A stretch of DNA of 64,000 bases from Megaleporinus macrocephalus (GCA_021613375.1 CM038704.1:7877091-7941090); one strand, 5' to 3'; counted from the stretch's first letter, positions 50,121 to 61,740 are shown. The notes: generated from the sequence alone by a model not told the origin. Numbers and translations are program-made.

Positions 50121-50299
50121 CACGTATAACACCTACGGCAGTTTCCGAACAGTGGGCGGCGCTAAACAGTCTGTTAAGCCGTATTTCTTGACTTTATAAA
50201 CAATAAAATGATTTCTGACTTTCAATAGTCACAAGTTAGAATTTAGACTCCGCTATATGTGTTTTACATTTTCATATTAGCTGGTGGTTAGCCTGGTGG

Positions 50300-50430
50300 T
50301 TAAATCTTCTCAATGTTTTCATAAACAGCATGTCAGACATCAGGCCATGTATTCATAACTGTTTTTGTAATAACTTCCTGTGAGGGAGTTTTTAGAGGTG
50401 GATGTCTGGTTCCATTCGCCCCCACTTTGA
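50300..50430 (+). repeat. Dispersed repeat family E copy
   Basis: GTCAGACATCAGGCCATGTA, TTGTAATAACTTCCTGTGAG and GGTGGATGTCTGGTTCCATT align with 48085-48200. Confidence 0.5.
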
Positions 50431-51062
50431 AGATGACTTCGCATTTCTAGTTTTGACAGTATTTTCTTTAGAAAAAAGTATGAAATATACAGTTTGATCA
50501 TGTGCATGTTGTTGTTTTTGCTGTGCTTTGAAAGTCGTTTTAGCTGTCAGCTTAGGATGTGTCTCTGCATGCCTAAATACCTGCATACATTATACAATAA
50601 CTGCAGAAATGCTCTCAGATAAGAAACCCAAGGCACTTGTGTAGGGTAACTGCAACCTGTAGGTTTAGACATCTTGAGGTAGCATGGTGGAAAACTACTG
50701 CAGCAGTACAATATGAAAAAACAAACAAAGGGAAAGCTTTAGCTGTGTGTCACAGAACTTGTACGTCACAGTGTGGGATGGTCTCTGTGCGTGCTGGTAG
50801 AGCTATGAGTTCAAACATGATAAACTCTTTAACCAGGAAACATCTCAAATCAAGTCAAAACAAGCACAGCTGTGTGCCTTAAACTTGCACAAGAACAAGT
50901 GTTTACTTTGTCATATGCAGAATCAGCTCCTTGAGCTGATGCGATTTCGAGAAGCCAAACTGTTTTTCTCACTAATTTTAGGCCAAACAACAAGCTAACG
51001 CTGTAGAAAGTTGACTTGAGGTTCTCTGGTGGATGTGGGTGTATATGTGTGTATATATGTGT

Positions 51063-51278
51063 GTAAATATATATAAGTATCTTCAAAATTGCAGCTGTAC
51101 AGAAGAGAACAAAAACATACTTTACTTTTAATGTAAGTCAATGGAACCAAGCTATTTTGGAGTGCTTCTATTGGTCTATTCATCATGAAATTTTCATACA
51201 ATGTAGATGACCATTGGCGTGTTCAAACCATGTAGTAAACTCAAAATCGACAAAGATGTTTTCCATTGGACAGCGACC
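51063..51278. repeat. Dispersed repeat family O, copy 3
   Basis: It matches 45190-45420 over TCTTCAAAATTGCAGCTGTA, GTAAGTCAATGGAACCAAGC and ATTCATCATGAAATTTTC, and ends TTTTCCATTGGACAGCGACC, the inverse of the 45230 start motif. Confidence 0.6.
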
Positions 51279-51309
<31 letters not shown>

Positions 51310-51334
51310 TGTGTGTGTGTGTATATGTGTATAT
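51278..51334. repeat. (GT)n microsatellite
   Basis: About 55 bp of GT repeats with single TA interruptions. Confidence 0.93.
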
Positions 51335-51527
51335 ATTCATCATTAAAGATTAAGTAAAAAAAAAAGTATAGAATTATAAACACTGCTGATTAGAGCCCTT
51401 CTGGTGTGGCCTGATATTTTGAGTAAGCGTGATTGATAGGCTCCAGTCAAAAGCTGCTACCGCACTGAAGCTAAGTAGAACAACGTAAGAGAAGCAGATA
51501 AATCAGTGAAGTGTGCTCGACATGTAC

Positions 51528-53965
51528 ATCCTTCAGCTTTTATATAAAACCACCTTAGAACATTTCCGTTAAAGCTGTGTGGGAGGCACAAACATTTTTA
51601 GTTAACGACTGGAGACTGCGCTGCCTGTGCAGGTACTAGCCAAGATTAGAACCAGCCAGTTTGCACTGACACAAGAGAATGTTGGCAAAATCCATCACCG
51701 TTGTTATTTATAGGGCATACTTTATATACTGTGCGCTTACAAGAGCGCAATCAACACAGTCTCAACTGAGGAGCTTCCATTGGTGTTATTTGGCTATCCA
51801 TGAAAGTTAGAGTATATTTTAGGTATCTTTTATTATGTTGGGTATATTTTTATTTTCTTTATTAGGGTTGTGCAGAATTAATTTTACCTGGCTTGCACAT
51901 CACTATATTCAAAATAAACCCATGTGACAGCATGTTTCTTTGTAGCAACCAGTTATGAGCATTGCCATCAAAAACAAGCTTTTTTAATAGGTTATCGTTA
52001 AAGAGTAGTAATAACAATGATGATATAAATAATAACTAATGCAGCTGTCCTGAAGCTTTTTACTGTTTTAAGGGCTTGCTGAGGAGGTAAAGTTTGATTT
52101 GGAACGTTAGAAGTGGCTTGTGTAGAGTTTGTCACGCTAGCCAGCTCCAGCGTTGTGACGACTACCATGATGTTTGGTGCCATTATTGGCTGGGATGCAG
52201 AAGAGGCTAGTTTCCTCCAGCTTCCACTCTTCCAAGGAAGTTCAGCAGCTATTGTCACTCACTCGTATGTTTGGGAAACAGCTGGTGTTGAAGTATTCTG
52301 CTGATGGAGTGTGCAGTAACAGACGTCTGGCCTTAAATGAATATCTGAAGTTGGTGCAAAGTATTCGATGCTGTCAGTCATGTTTTCCAGCCTTTTTGTG
52401 GTGACTTGTTTGTCGCAGCTTTTATATATTGAGTCAGGTTTAAATCTAAAAATAAAACTGCCAGGTTGAAGCAGTGGGCACTGTTCCTTCAGAATGAGTT
52501 TCCTTTTTTCTTTTTTCTGCAGTTATAGTCTCAACAAATGGGTTTATAAAGAGCTCACGGCATCTGTTTAATAATGTATTTATATGTCCGAGTGATTGGA
52601 TATCGTGACAGTGGGAGATTGTGTAGGAAGGATCAAATCGCTATATCACGCAAGCCTGTTCTCAATGTTACCTTGACAAGCCAACATGTTACACATTCCA
52701 CACTGTGCAGAAAATAATTCCTTATCATATATTTATTAATGTTCATTATCTTATCTGCTGGTAAAACCCAGAGTGTCTGAAAGACGTCCTGTTGCCTTTG
52801 ATTTATTTATTTTGAAATGAAAATATTCAACTCACATACTTCCTTTATGGTACTGAATTGGTTTAATGAATAGAAATGTTATTATTCAGTCTGACTAATA
52901 ATGATACAGAGATTCTGTCTTGAAACACACTTCACAGCGGCATTTAAAAAAAGTCAAGAGTGTCTGACCATAATCAAACTGTATTGTTTGTTTTTATCTA
53001 AGTTAAGCAAATGATGTCCACAGGTTAACAAGTCCCTGTGCCTACAGCAGAGAGCAAAAGTTAAAAGAAGAAAAATAAGCTGTTTGTTGTACAGTGGCGG
53101 ACATGCTTTTAAAATGAGTTGTCTTTTAAAAAGCTACAGCTTTAAGGCGCTTGTTTTACAGTTTCGTATCGGCTTTCACTTTGTAATTTAATGCTTCTTC
53201 AAAAATACACAGATTTCATTTTTAAATGCGTTTCTTTTGAGTAAAATTGTTTAAACATAATTACCTTTATGACGATGACTGCTCCTCATCTAATGTTAAA
53301 TTCTTAATTTTCTTATCTGCTGGTTTAACACAGCGTGGCCGAAACATATTCCATTGCATTTGAGTTATTTGTTTTTGAATGAAAATATTCAAACAATGTA
53401 TTTTCGTCATGGTTCTGAATTGGTTGAGTAAAAGGAAATGTTTTTATTCAGTCTGACTAACTAATAATGATAGAGAGATTCTGTCTAGGAACATTCTCAC
53501 AGTGGTTGCCATTAAGAATGTATAGCGTGCCTAACCATGAGCAGACTGTTTTGTTTGGTTTTTATCTAAGCTGTCACTTTGTAATTTAATGCTTCTCCAA
53601 AAATATGCAGACTTAATTTTTTAGTATGTTTCTTTCGAGTAAAAGTACAAACATGATCTCTCCAGTTTCAGCTTTGGTGTAGTGTGATAAGGTTTTATGT
53701 GCTCATCCATAGTAAAAACTAATTGTGTGTAATCTAATAAGTGAAAATAGCATGATGTTTAGGGCTGTAACGATACACTGGGTTCATGATTCGATATTTT
53801 AAAATATTTTGAACAAAAGAAAGTTAGAATGTAATTAGATTTTGCATGTCTTCCTAGTTTCACTAGAGCTGGAGTGCAGGAGGGTGTGCTAGAGCGAGGT
53901 GTTCATAGGTGCTGATTGTTTACAAATGTTGGTGTTTAACCAGTGTAGTTGCATTAGATGGCAAT
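51528..53965 (+). repeat. Tandem segmental repeat, unit 1
   Basis: Starts near TGTACATCCTTCAG and AAAGCTGTGTGGGAGGCACA (repeated at about 55388 and 55468) and ends near GTGTAGTTGCATTAGATGGC (matched at about 55360). It also contains an internal partial copy of itself, 53300-53700 resembling 52740-53250. No protein-coding content is recognised. Confidence 0.75.
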
Positions 53966-54021
53966 GTTATTAAATTGTCTGTTCTCCATGATTGTGTTCT
54001 GGCTCCTTGTAGAACAGCAGA

Positions 54022-55387
54022 TATTGTCACTCACTCGTGTCTTTGGGAAACAGCTGGTGTTGAAGTATTCTGCTGATGGAGTGTGCAGTAACAGACGTCT
54101 GGCCTTAAATGAATATCTGAAGTTGGTGCAAAGTATTCGGTGCTGTCAGTCATGTTTTCCAGCCTTTTTGTGGTGACTTGTTTGTCGCAGCTTTTATATA
54201 TTGAGTCAGGTTTAAATCTAAAAATAAAACTGCCAGGTTGGAGCAGTGGGCACTGTTCCTTCAGAATGAGTTTCCTTTTTTCTTTTTTCTGCAGTTATGG
54301 TCTCAACAAATGGGTTTATAAAGAGCTCACGGCATCTGTTTAATAATGTATTTATATGTTCGAGTGATTGGATATCGTGACAGTGGGAGATTGTGTAGGA
54401 AGGATCAAATCGCTATATCACGCAAGCCTGTTCTCAATGTTACCTTGACAAGCCAACATGTTACACATTCCACACTGTGCAGAAAATAATTCACCTGGTG
54501 TAGAAGACGACGTCCTCCCCCTTATCTAATATTCATTAATGTTCTTCATTATCTTATCTGCTGGTTAAACCCAGAGTGCCTGAAAGACGTCCTGTTGCCT
54601 TTGATTTATTTATTTTGGAATGAAAATATTCAACTCACGTCCTTCATTTATGGTTCTGAATTGGTTTAGTAAAAGGAAATGTTATTATTTAGTGTGACTA
54701 ATAATGATAAAGAGATTCTGTCTAGAAACACACTTCACAGTGGTCGCTATTTAGAATGTAAAAAGTGTCTAATGAGAATCAGACTGTATTGTTTGTTTTT
54801 ATCTAAGATAAATAAGAATGGAAAAAGGGTATGACCATAATCAGACTATATTGTTGTTGTTTTTTTCTAAGATAAACAAATGATGTCCACAGGTTTACAA
54901 GTCCCTGTCCCTGCAACGGAGAGCAGAAGCTAAAAGAAGCTGTTTAAGCTGTTTGTCGTACAGTGGCGGACGTGCCTTTACAACAGCCACAGCTTTAAGT
55001 CACTCGCTCACAGTTTCACATCGGCTGTCACTTTGTAATTTAATGCTTCTCCAGTGATGTACAGATTGAATGTTTAAGCTTTGGTGTAGTGTGATGAGGT
55101 TTTATGTGCTCATCCATAGTTGTGTGTCATCACACTTTCAACAAAATAGCTTCATGTGTAGGGTTGTAACGATACTCTCAGCCTTAGATTTATGATATAG
55201 GCCCCCTGATTTTTTTTTTCTTTTGTTCAAAATATTTAGGAATATTGAAAGTTATGAATGTAAACATGCTTCCTAGTTTCACTAGAGAGGAGTCATCTCT
55301 AGGAGAGCTAGAGTGAGGTGTTGATTGGTGCTGATTGTTTACAACTTGTGGTGTTTAACCAATGTAGTTGCATTATATGGCATGACT
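54022..55387 (+). repeat. Tandem segmental repeat, unit 2
   Basis: Starts at GTCACTCACTCG and parallels 52250 onward. The first 470 bp differ from unit 1 at about six positions; the rest is clearly more diverged. The short ORF reading LTRVFGKQLVLKYSADGVCS is conserved only because the DNA is nearly identical. Confidence 0.8.
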
Positions 55388-55960
55388 ACTGTACATCTTT
55401 CAGATAAGCTAGCTTAATAGTTCAATTACGCTTCCTAGGTAAGTGTCTCTGACTTACGCAGAGTTTCGTTAAAGCTGTGTGGGAGGCACAAACATTTTGA
55501 GTAATTTTAAGAATGTCTGAACTTAAGAAGTACTTGACATTAAGATTGATTTGCGAAACACAGTTCATGTTAGCTATGGAGCGATCTTTAACGGCTGGTT
55601 TCTTACAAAGTCTCCAAACTGCCGTCTTCTGAGCAACGCCAGTCTTTTCAGATCCAGGCCAGCTCCACACGAGTGAAGATAATCCTCGCCTAGGAGTTAA
55701 ATCTAAGGCAGTAGACTGAGAGGCTGGCGGTGTCTGAGTTTCTTCCCCTGGTGCAGTGTGTTCACTCATTTTCAGCTTTAGGTGTGTTGTTTAGGCAGCT
55801 ATGCTTGCTGTAGCCTATGCCAGCACACAGTATGTGCACTCTAAATATGCTCAGCTCAGTTTACAATGAAATAAGAGAATATTGGCAAAATCCAGTCTGC
55901 CAAATGACGCTATCACAATTTCGCAATGCTTTGTTACACCTATGAAGTAATGTGTGGCAT
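55388..55960 (+). repeat. Tandem segmental repeat, start of unit 3
   Basis: AAAGCTGTGTGGGAGGCACA (about 55470) and AGAGAATATTGGCAAAATCC (about 55873) match 51568 and 51672 in unit 1. A family C element sits between them here, so it inserted after the duplication or was lost from unit 1. Confidence 0.55.
55566..55850 (-). mobile_element. Family C hAT-like element, partial copy with best-preserved BED ORF
   Basis: The minus-strand ATG at 55767-55769 opens MSEHTAPGEETQTPPAS, then STALDLTPRRGLSSLVWSWP and AVWRLCKKPAVKDRSIA without a break. It is the only copy whose N-terminal frame is intact over about 65 codons. The rest of the finger and the minisatellite are missing. Confidence 0.72.
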
Positions 55961-56558
55961 GCGTTTCATTTTTCATCCCTGCTTTTATGAGTCTTGTACA
56001 AGTTGTCCAAAGTAACGTACAAATTGACTGGTTCTGCTAGCCAACTCCTCTTTATACAGCCTGTTCATAAGCTGTCAGATCTGTAGAGTTATATCTCTAG
56101 TGTTTGTGCAGTGATAGTCTGAACACAGTGTCAACACAATTCTTAATTTGTGTGAGTGTAAGCATTCTTCCTGATTAGAGTGTAAAGCTGAGCATTAGTA
56201 TGAAAATGTTGCGTATTAGGTTAATGTTGTGGAAGTAATGTTATTAACACAGTTTCATTAACCCCCATCTGTGGGCTTGGGGCTAATACCACCGTCACAG
56301 GAAGAGTGATACAAAAGCCCTCCAGTGTGCTTAACCAGACGCTAGATAACACTGTGATATCTTTGTTTATGTAGCACTTGGATTGCTTTTCAAGTGCTTT
56401 ACACAGGACGATAAGTGAAACACTGAAAGTGCAAGTACTGTGTTCTACATTAAGTAACAGAGCAATTATTAACTGCAGGAGGGAAAAAAAACAATGACCT
56501 GGGCATTAGGGGTCTAAGAACAAATTGCTCGCTCACAGCAAATCAAATATCAATATAG

Positions 56559-56561
<3 letters not shown>

Positions 56562-56640
<79 letters not shown>
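56562..56640. repeat. (AT)n microsatellite
   Basis: About 78 bp of AT repeats. Flanking TAGGGGTC at 56509 and CGCACACCCCT at 56640 suggest it lies in a small hAT-like element, with no target duplication. Confidence 0.92.
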
Positions 56641-56641
<1 letters not shown>

Positions 56642-56984
56642 CACACCCCTGTGTTAGACTAATAAAATCATTGCATATAGTGATTTACACACAGCATATT
56701 ACTCCTGTAACTGACCCATCAGTCAAAGTAATGTATGTCACAAGTCTTAAATTTCATGATCGTGACAGCCCTGTAGTTTCCTATTGAACTCTTCAGCTAG
56801 CACTGACTCTGTACCGTGATCAGTCTAGTAGAAAAGTGTGTATTGGTTTTGTAATACAGTCACTAATGGTGTAGGCTGGGTGCCTTTAACAGTGAGTGAA
56901 TAAACACTACGTTAGTAGGAAACTGCAGCAACTTCACTGGCTCAGTTTTGTAATCCAGAGTCCTGGATTGTTGTGTAGCGTTAA

Positions 56985-57853
56985 AAGAAGTGGTCTATGA
57001 TAAAATCTGAATTGCCAGGTCAAAGATGCGCGAGCTGACGTTATAGAGTACGCTACTGACCGCGCTTTTGTATAGGCTGCTGCGCATGCGTATTGAGTGT
57101 GTTCTAGCATAGGCTATAGCTATCATAGCTGCCTAAACCGCATGGAGCTGGTCTGGATCTGAAAAGACTGATGCTGATCCGAAGACGGCAGTTTGCAGAC
57201 TTTAAAGATCGCTCCACAGCTAACCTGTTCCATCATCTCCCAACAAACCACCACACAGAGTATGAGCAGAGTATGAGCAGAGTATGAGCAGAGTATGAGC
57301 AGAGTATGAGCAGAGTATGAGCAGAGTATGAGCAGAGTATGAGCAGAGTATGAGCAGAGTATGAGCAGAGTATGAGCAGAGTACGAGGAGAGTACGAGGG
57401 GTATGAAGAGAGTACGAGGGGTATGAGCAGATTACAAGGGGTATGAAGAGAGTATGAGGGGTATGAAGAGAGTATGAGGGGTATGAAGAGAGTACGAGGG
57501 GTATGAAGAGAGTACGAGGGGTATGAAGAGAGTATGAGGAATATGAAGAGCTAAACCAGCTAAGGTGTCTGGCAAAGCACACTCGTGGCAAACTTCAGCG
57601 GAGTCATTCACTAAAGAAGGTTCCTTCACCCGATGAAGCTGGGATTGGCTCCAGCCCCCTGTGACCACGACTCGCGGGATAAAGCGGAAGATAATGGATA
57701 GATAGATATTAATAGCCTTTAAGTCCAAGCTAGTGAAATAAAATACTTTTACAAAACATTTTTAAATAATTCAGAATATTGTTTATTATCGTTATTAACA
57801 CAGTTACAGAAAATATCAAGATATAATTTTTTTGTCAGAATCGCGCAACCCTA
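56985..57853 (+). mobile_element. Family C hAT-like element with intact 3' end
   Basis: It aligns with the 22613 copy from about GATAAAATCTGAATTG through the BED relic (NLFHHLPTNHHTEYEQ), the minisatellite at 57258-57552, a stretch ending in GGCAAACTTCAGCGGAGTCA, the SINE tail (57633-57705) and the A/T-rich tail. It ends TCGCGCAACCCTA, whose inverse TAGGGTTGCGCGA is a hAT-type terminus. Its 5' terminus is degraded. Confidence 0.75.
57258..57552. repeat. Minisatellite in family C element (11-bp then 20-bp units)
   Basis: About eleven copies of AGTATGAGCAG are followed by GAGTACGAGGGGTATGAAGA-type 20-bp units. Unit sequences differ from those of the array at 23063 although the location in the element is the same. 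Confidence 0.92.
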
Positions 57854-58323
57854 GTTGGAGGTCATTAAAATGTTCCACTTGGACATCGTGGCTCTTTTCT
57901 TTCTACTTAAAAAGATTACATATGTGATCCTGCTTTAGTGTTAAACTAACAGGCAGTGCACTATGTATAGAGATGCAGCTGCACAGGCCCGTTCCTTTCA
58001 GGTGGTATTTTTGTGAACGAGCATGCAGGTGGGCATGTACTTGTAATGGATTTGTATGGAGGAAAATGAGACTTTCTCTTTTACCATTATGGTAAAAAAT
58101 AGAACTCTGCCTGGAATGATTCTAGTGCCTTTTTCAAGTAGGCTCAGGCTGTAGTTCAGTAGTTTTACGTTCTGGATATAAACCGGATACCCAGATTTAG
58201 TTTTTTTGGTGGGCAGAGCAGAAGATGTGTTTTTATTACTACATTCCTGAGGCTCAGTCAAAGTGGGAATTCGTTTAGTAGGCTTTAACGATACATTCAG
58301 ATTCAAATTATGACTATAATAAA

Positions 58324-58556
58324 GCTTATAACAGAGCTTTGCAGAGATTTTAGATTTTCAGTTGTTGTCTTAGCGGATTAGTGTTTATTTTTACTTTTCA
58401 CTCTGCTGATTTGGCGCTCTCTGGAGAAGAGAACTGGTTGGTTCTAAGTGACAAGGTGTCCCTGGTGGTCAGTCCTCCAACAGTATTGGGCAGGACAGGT
58501 GGGCTGTTATTACCTCAGAAAGAAAAAAGAGACAGAGTCAGGTCTGGTTTGGGTTC
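58324..58556 (+). repeat. Dispersed repeat, near-identical twin of 61517-61740, one 33-bp unit
   Basis: GCTTATAACAGAGCTTTGCA through GAGACAGAGTCAGGTCTGG matches the later copy with only a few differences in about 230 bp. It ends in a single unit of the 33-bp motif. Confidence 0.8.
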
Positions 58557-58670
58557 GTGCATAGTACACAGCTTGCAAACAACACTGGCACTGGGAGACT
58601 AATAAAAATAATAAAGCTCTTATTCGTCTTGAGCACCCCTAAGGGGGTCTGTGTAAAAATGTGCTTCCTA

Positions 58671-59115
58671 TCACTGTATAAAAGATATGCTGTGCTTCAT
58701 TTATTGTTGAGCTCATTCATTGTACAGAGTACTGATTGGTTAGCTGCTATTGTCCTTGTTGGTAATAGTAACGTCAGTTTATAAAGTTCAGTACATAAAA
58801 GTGGAGCGTTCTTTGAACTACTGTTTTTCTTATCACTGTGTAAAAGATGCAATGCTTCATTTATTGTTGATTGCATCTTAAATGAGCTCATTTGCTGTAT
58901 AAAGTACAGATCAGTTAGCTGCTTTCGTCCTTGTTGGCAAAAAAAAACGTTTTTAACAGCGTTCAGTGTGTAAAAGTTGAGCTTTCTGTGAGCTAATGTT
59001 TTTTCCCATCACTGTATAGACAATGCAGTGCTTCTGTTCATTTTTGGATGCATCTGAAATAAGCTAATTTGCTGTATAGAGTACTGATCAGTAGCTGCTG
59101 TTGTTATTTGTTTTA
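58671..59115 (+). repeat. Degenerate tandem triplication, period about 165-175 bp
   Basis: TCACTGTATAAAAGAT, TCACTGTGTAAAAGATGC and TCACTGTATAGACAATGC start three units at about 58671, 58834 and 59010. Each is followed by a TTCATTT...GAGCTCATT...TGTA-AGAGTACTGAT...TTAGCTGCT block. No coding content. Confidence 0.75.
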
Positions 59116-59429
59116 TTAAGGTGATGATAGAACTGTGACAAGCTTGTATTCCTGTTCATGTGTTTTCTTCTTCAATAGAAGTTAAAATGGGTGCAGGCAA
59201 CAGTTTTAAGCCACAATGATTTTTTTAAAACCATGTTTAAAATTATTTTGATCCTCCTTTAAAGCCACGTCACCAGAAGATGGGCAAACGATGGTCACTG
59301 TCACACTAAGAACAGTTTCTAAACTAGTTTTGATACCCTTTTCATTATGTTCAGATTTCTTGGTTTAGATTTCTTAGACTAACTGAAGTGGGCAAAAACA
59401 CCTTTGACTAGAGCTACCCAAAATCATCA

Positions 59430-59493
59430 TCATCCATTGGTTACAAATCCAAAACAAAATATAAACGAAGAAATGAATTGTTAGGTGCAGCCC
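59430..59493 (+). mobile_element. Possible hAT 3' end, AGGTGCAGCCCTA type
   Basis: TCATCCATTGGTTACAAATC and the end TTGTTAGGTGCAGCCCTA parallel 45449-45567. The inverse TAGGGCTGCACCTAAC is a typical hAT end. Confidence 0.42.
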
Positions 59494-59573
59494 TACCTTT
59501 CACAATATTAATTTACATTAAAGACAGTAATGTGTTTTCTTTCTCCTGTAAAGTTACCAATTCTGGGACTGTA

Positions 59574-59591
59574 TGATGATGATGATGATGA
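59574..59591. repeat. Short (GAT)n microsatellite
   Basis: Six ATG/GAT units. Confidence 0.85.
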
Positions 59592-59933
59592 TCTCCAGTA
59601 CAACACACCCACACACCTATCATGGAGAGAAAACCACAGCTAGGTCAGAGACTCTCCCTGATGGAGAGTTTTGACTCACTGACACAGCAAAATCTGGAAG
59701 GCGAGCGAGATCTGATTTCGCATTCACACTGACTTGTGCAGTTTGCCATGTGACTCAGCTCACTCAGACCTGTGTGTATATATTACAGGACTTTTATTAT
59801 TATTATTATTATTATCATGATTTTCTCTCAAGCTTTCTCTTACAGACTCACTGTCAGCTGAAAATGGGGAATTTGTGTAATTAAGGCGAATCTAATGGCT
59901 ATTTTGTCTGTTTGCTTTGTTTTGTGTTGTCAG

Positions 59934-60018
59934 GGGCGACAAAAGAGATTGGATCAGCCTTGACCAGAATGTGTATGAGACACAGGAGCATCGAGAACAA
60001 ACTCAAACTCTTCACCAC
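59934..60018 (+). CDS. mtss1: MTSS-family IMD domain exon (about residues 70-98)
   Basis: This 85-bp exon enters at phase 1 after TGTTGTCAG and encodes GATKEIGSALTRMC then MRHRSIENKLKLFT, ending two bases into a Thr codon at AC|GTAAGA. The EIGSALTRMCMRHRSIE core is nearly invariant in MTSS proteins and lies in a long helix of the IMD dimer. Its Arg- and Lys-rich surface fits the known lipid- and actin-binding role of the domain. The exon is separated from the preceding one by about 41 kb of repeat-filled intron, and from the next by only 185 bp. Family assignment is very secure. Whether it is mtss1 or a duplicated copy is less so. Confidence 0.93.
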
Positions 60019-60203
60019 GTAAGAGTCTTGCTTGTGATCTGCTGTCTTTGCGTATGATTTGAGAACTGGATCTAAACCTCAGTGTAAAGCTTTATTCTAT
60101 ATTGTTATGAGTGGTGATGAGTGTCCTTTAAGTCGCTCTCTCTCTATATCCTTCTTTCTTTCCTTCTTCATCTGTATCATCGATTTTTATCAATGTGTTG
60201 TAG
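60019..60203 (+). other. Short MTSS-gene intron (185 bp)
   Basis: This is a phase-2 GT-AG intron between the RMCMRHRS exon and the WKKVASQ exon. A pyrimidine-rich stretch runs from about 60137 to 60172, ahead of the acceptor. No repeats are seen. Confidence 0.9.
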
Positions 60204-60295
60204 GGCCCTCATGGATAACCTGATCAGTCCTCTGGAGCTGAAGATTGAAGAGTGGAAGAAAGTGGCCAGTCAGCTGGATAAAGACCACGCCAAAG
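60204..60295 (+). CDS. mtss1: MTSS-family IMD domain exon (about residues 98-128)
   Basis: This 92-bp exon completes the split Thr codon and encodes ALMDNLISPLELKIEE then WKKVASQLDKDHAK, ending one base (G) into the next codon, which fits the Glu of the family's DKDHAKEYK. EEWKKVA resembles MTSS1, whereas MTSS2 has EDWKKAA in my recollection, and this is the second residue-level reason for preferring mtss1. The acceptor is GTGTTGTAG and the donor AAAG|GTACCA. No following exon is visible before the window ends inside a minisatellite, so the gene is truncated here by the window rather than by mutation. All four exons are free of stops and frameshifts, so the gene appears functional. Confidence 0.92.
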
Positions 60296-60869
60296 GTACC
60301 AACTCTATGCCACCTTAATCTGCTTACTGGATGCTAAATGTGCCACACACAAACGCCCTTTATTTACTTCATTACTGCGTTCAGCTCTTTATGTAATTGA
60401 TCAGTAGTGGAGTAATCGCCTTAGTGGACTTTATTCTTGCCAGTAGGCCTTAAATTAACCTCGTTAATAAGCTCTTTGTTACCACACAATGAAAACCTTC
60501 ACTATTTCCTCCATTTGCCTGAGAATTAGGCTCAGAAAACAAAATAAAAGGTTTTAATGTCTCTTTTTTGTGCCTAACCTTCCACACAATTTGGTGATTT
60601 TTCCTGCTGTAACATTCCAGCTTAACCTGGCAATTAACTGGTTAGTTAAGATCTCCAAACTGTGCAGGAATCCAGCTTTCAAGGAAAAGAGTTGCTCATT
60701 GCTGCCAAATCTCGTAATGTTTCTGGACCAGTTAGAACAAAAATACCCCCTTTATCTAGTAGCAAAGAAGAGAGTGCCAGCAGCTGTCAGCTGTTGCTTT
60801 GTCAGTAAAACCCACCATAAGATCAGTGATTAGTCAGAGGTATCAGGATGTAGAGATGTCATGCATAAG

Positions 60870-61345
60870 TTCATTATATGGCTAAAAGTATGTGGACACC
60901 TGACTATCCCACCTACATGGGCTTTCATTCCAAAACCATGGGCGTTCATGTTTTTTTTTTTTTGTTTTTTTTTTGATGTAACAGCCCACACTCCTCTGTG
61001 AAAGCTTCCTAGAGTGTGTCTGTGGGAATTGTTGCTGTAGCATTATCATTATCCATTACCGGAACCGAGAGCCTGAACTCTGACAATCAGGCCCACACTA
61101 TTATCCCCCCTCTGCCAAACTTTACTGTGACTTCAAGTGGTCCAACATGTTGTGGCTGAGCTATTGTTACTCCTGGATGATTCCATGTCACAGTGAGGGT
61201 AAATATAGCAGGGCAGACATTTCACAAACTGACTTTTGGCAAAGGTATGGCGGTTTACAGTCAGTGAGCTCTTCTGTACGACACAGTTGTTTACTGCCTC
61301 TACTTGAGTTGAGCTGGTACAATGTGGTGGAAAAGCAGGTGGCAG
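60870..61345 (-). mobile_element. Decayed, internally deleted Tc1-like transposon
   Basis: Its left part TATGGCTAAAAGTATGTGGA then CACCTGACTATCCCACC is the end of a widespread fish Tc1 element. Further in, ATTATCCCCCCTCTGCCAAA, GCAGGGCAGACATTTCACAA and CAGTCAGTGAGCTCTTCTGT follow the order of its minus-strand transposase gene. The minus-strand ORF ending RSNNSSATT matches the linker near the helix-turn-helix domain only loosely. Most of the catalytic region is deleted and the right terminal repeat is not seen. Confidence 0.72.
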
Positions 61346-61516
61346 CACGTCAGCTTTATTTTGTTAGTAAACTTGTGTTTACCTGTATTGGGGAAGAGGT
61401 TGTGATTGTGTGCTCAAACTGCAAAACAAGGATCCATCATTTCTGACCAAATAAATTCATCCAGTCGCCTGACTGCTCAGTCTGAGCTCATTTGTGTAGG
61501 TAATTGGGCAATTTGA

Positions 61517-61740
61517 GCTTATAACAGAGCTTTGCAGAGATTTTAGATTTTCAGTTGTTGTCTTAGCGGATTAGTGTTTATTTTTACTTTTCACTCTGCT
61601 GATTTGGCGCTCTCTGGAGAAGAGAACTGGTTGGTGCTAAGTGACAAGGTGTCCCTGGTGGTCAGTCCTCCAACAGTATTGGGCAGGACAGGTGGGCTGT
61701 TACTACCTCAGAAAGAGAAAAGAGACAGAGTTAGTTCTGG
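61517..61740 (+). repeat. Dispersed repeat that seeds the 33-bp minisatellite
   Basis: Near-identical to 58324-58556. Its last bases GAGACAGAGTTAGTTCTGG are the first unit of the array that follows. Confidence 0.8.

Noticed and set aside
51998..52258. Minus-strand ORF of 86 codons (LPPQQALKTVKSFRTAAL and a hydrophobic stretch)
   Set aside because: It looks mildly membrane-protein-like, but there is no recognisable family, splice context or conservation in the neighbouring duplicate units.
52174..54176. Twin ORFs reading LTRxFGKQLVLKYSADG
   Set aside because: The conservation is fully explained by near-identical tandem DNA. Substitutions show no codon bias that I can see.
57220..57728. Minus-strand ORFs rich in His-Thr-Leu-Phe-Ile and Ser-Tyr repeats
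   Set aside because: They are antisense readings of the family C minisatellite and BED relic.
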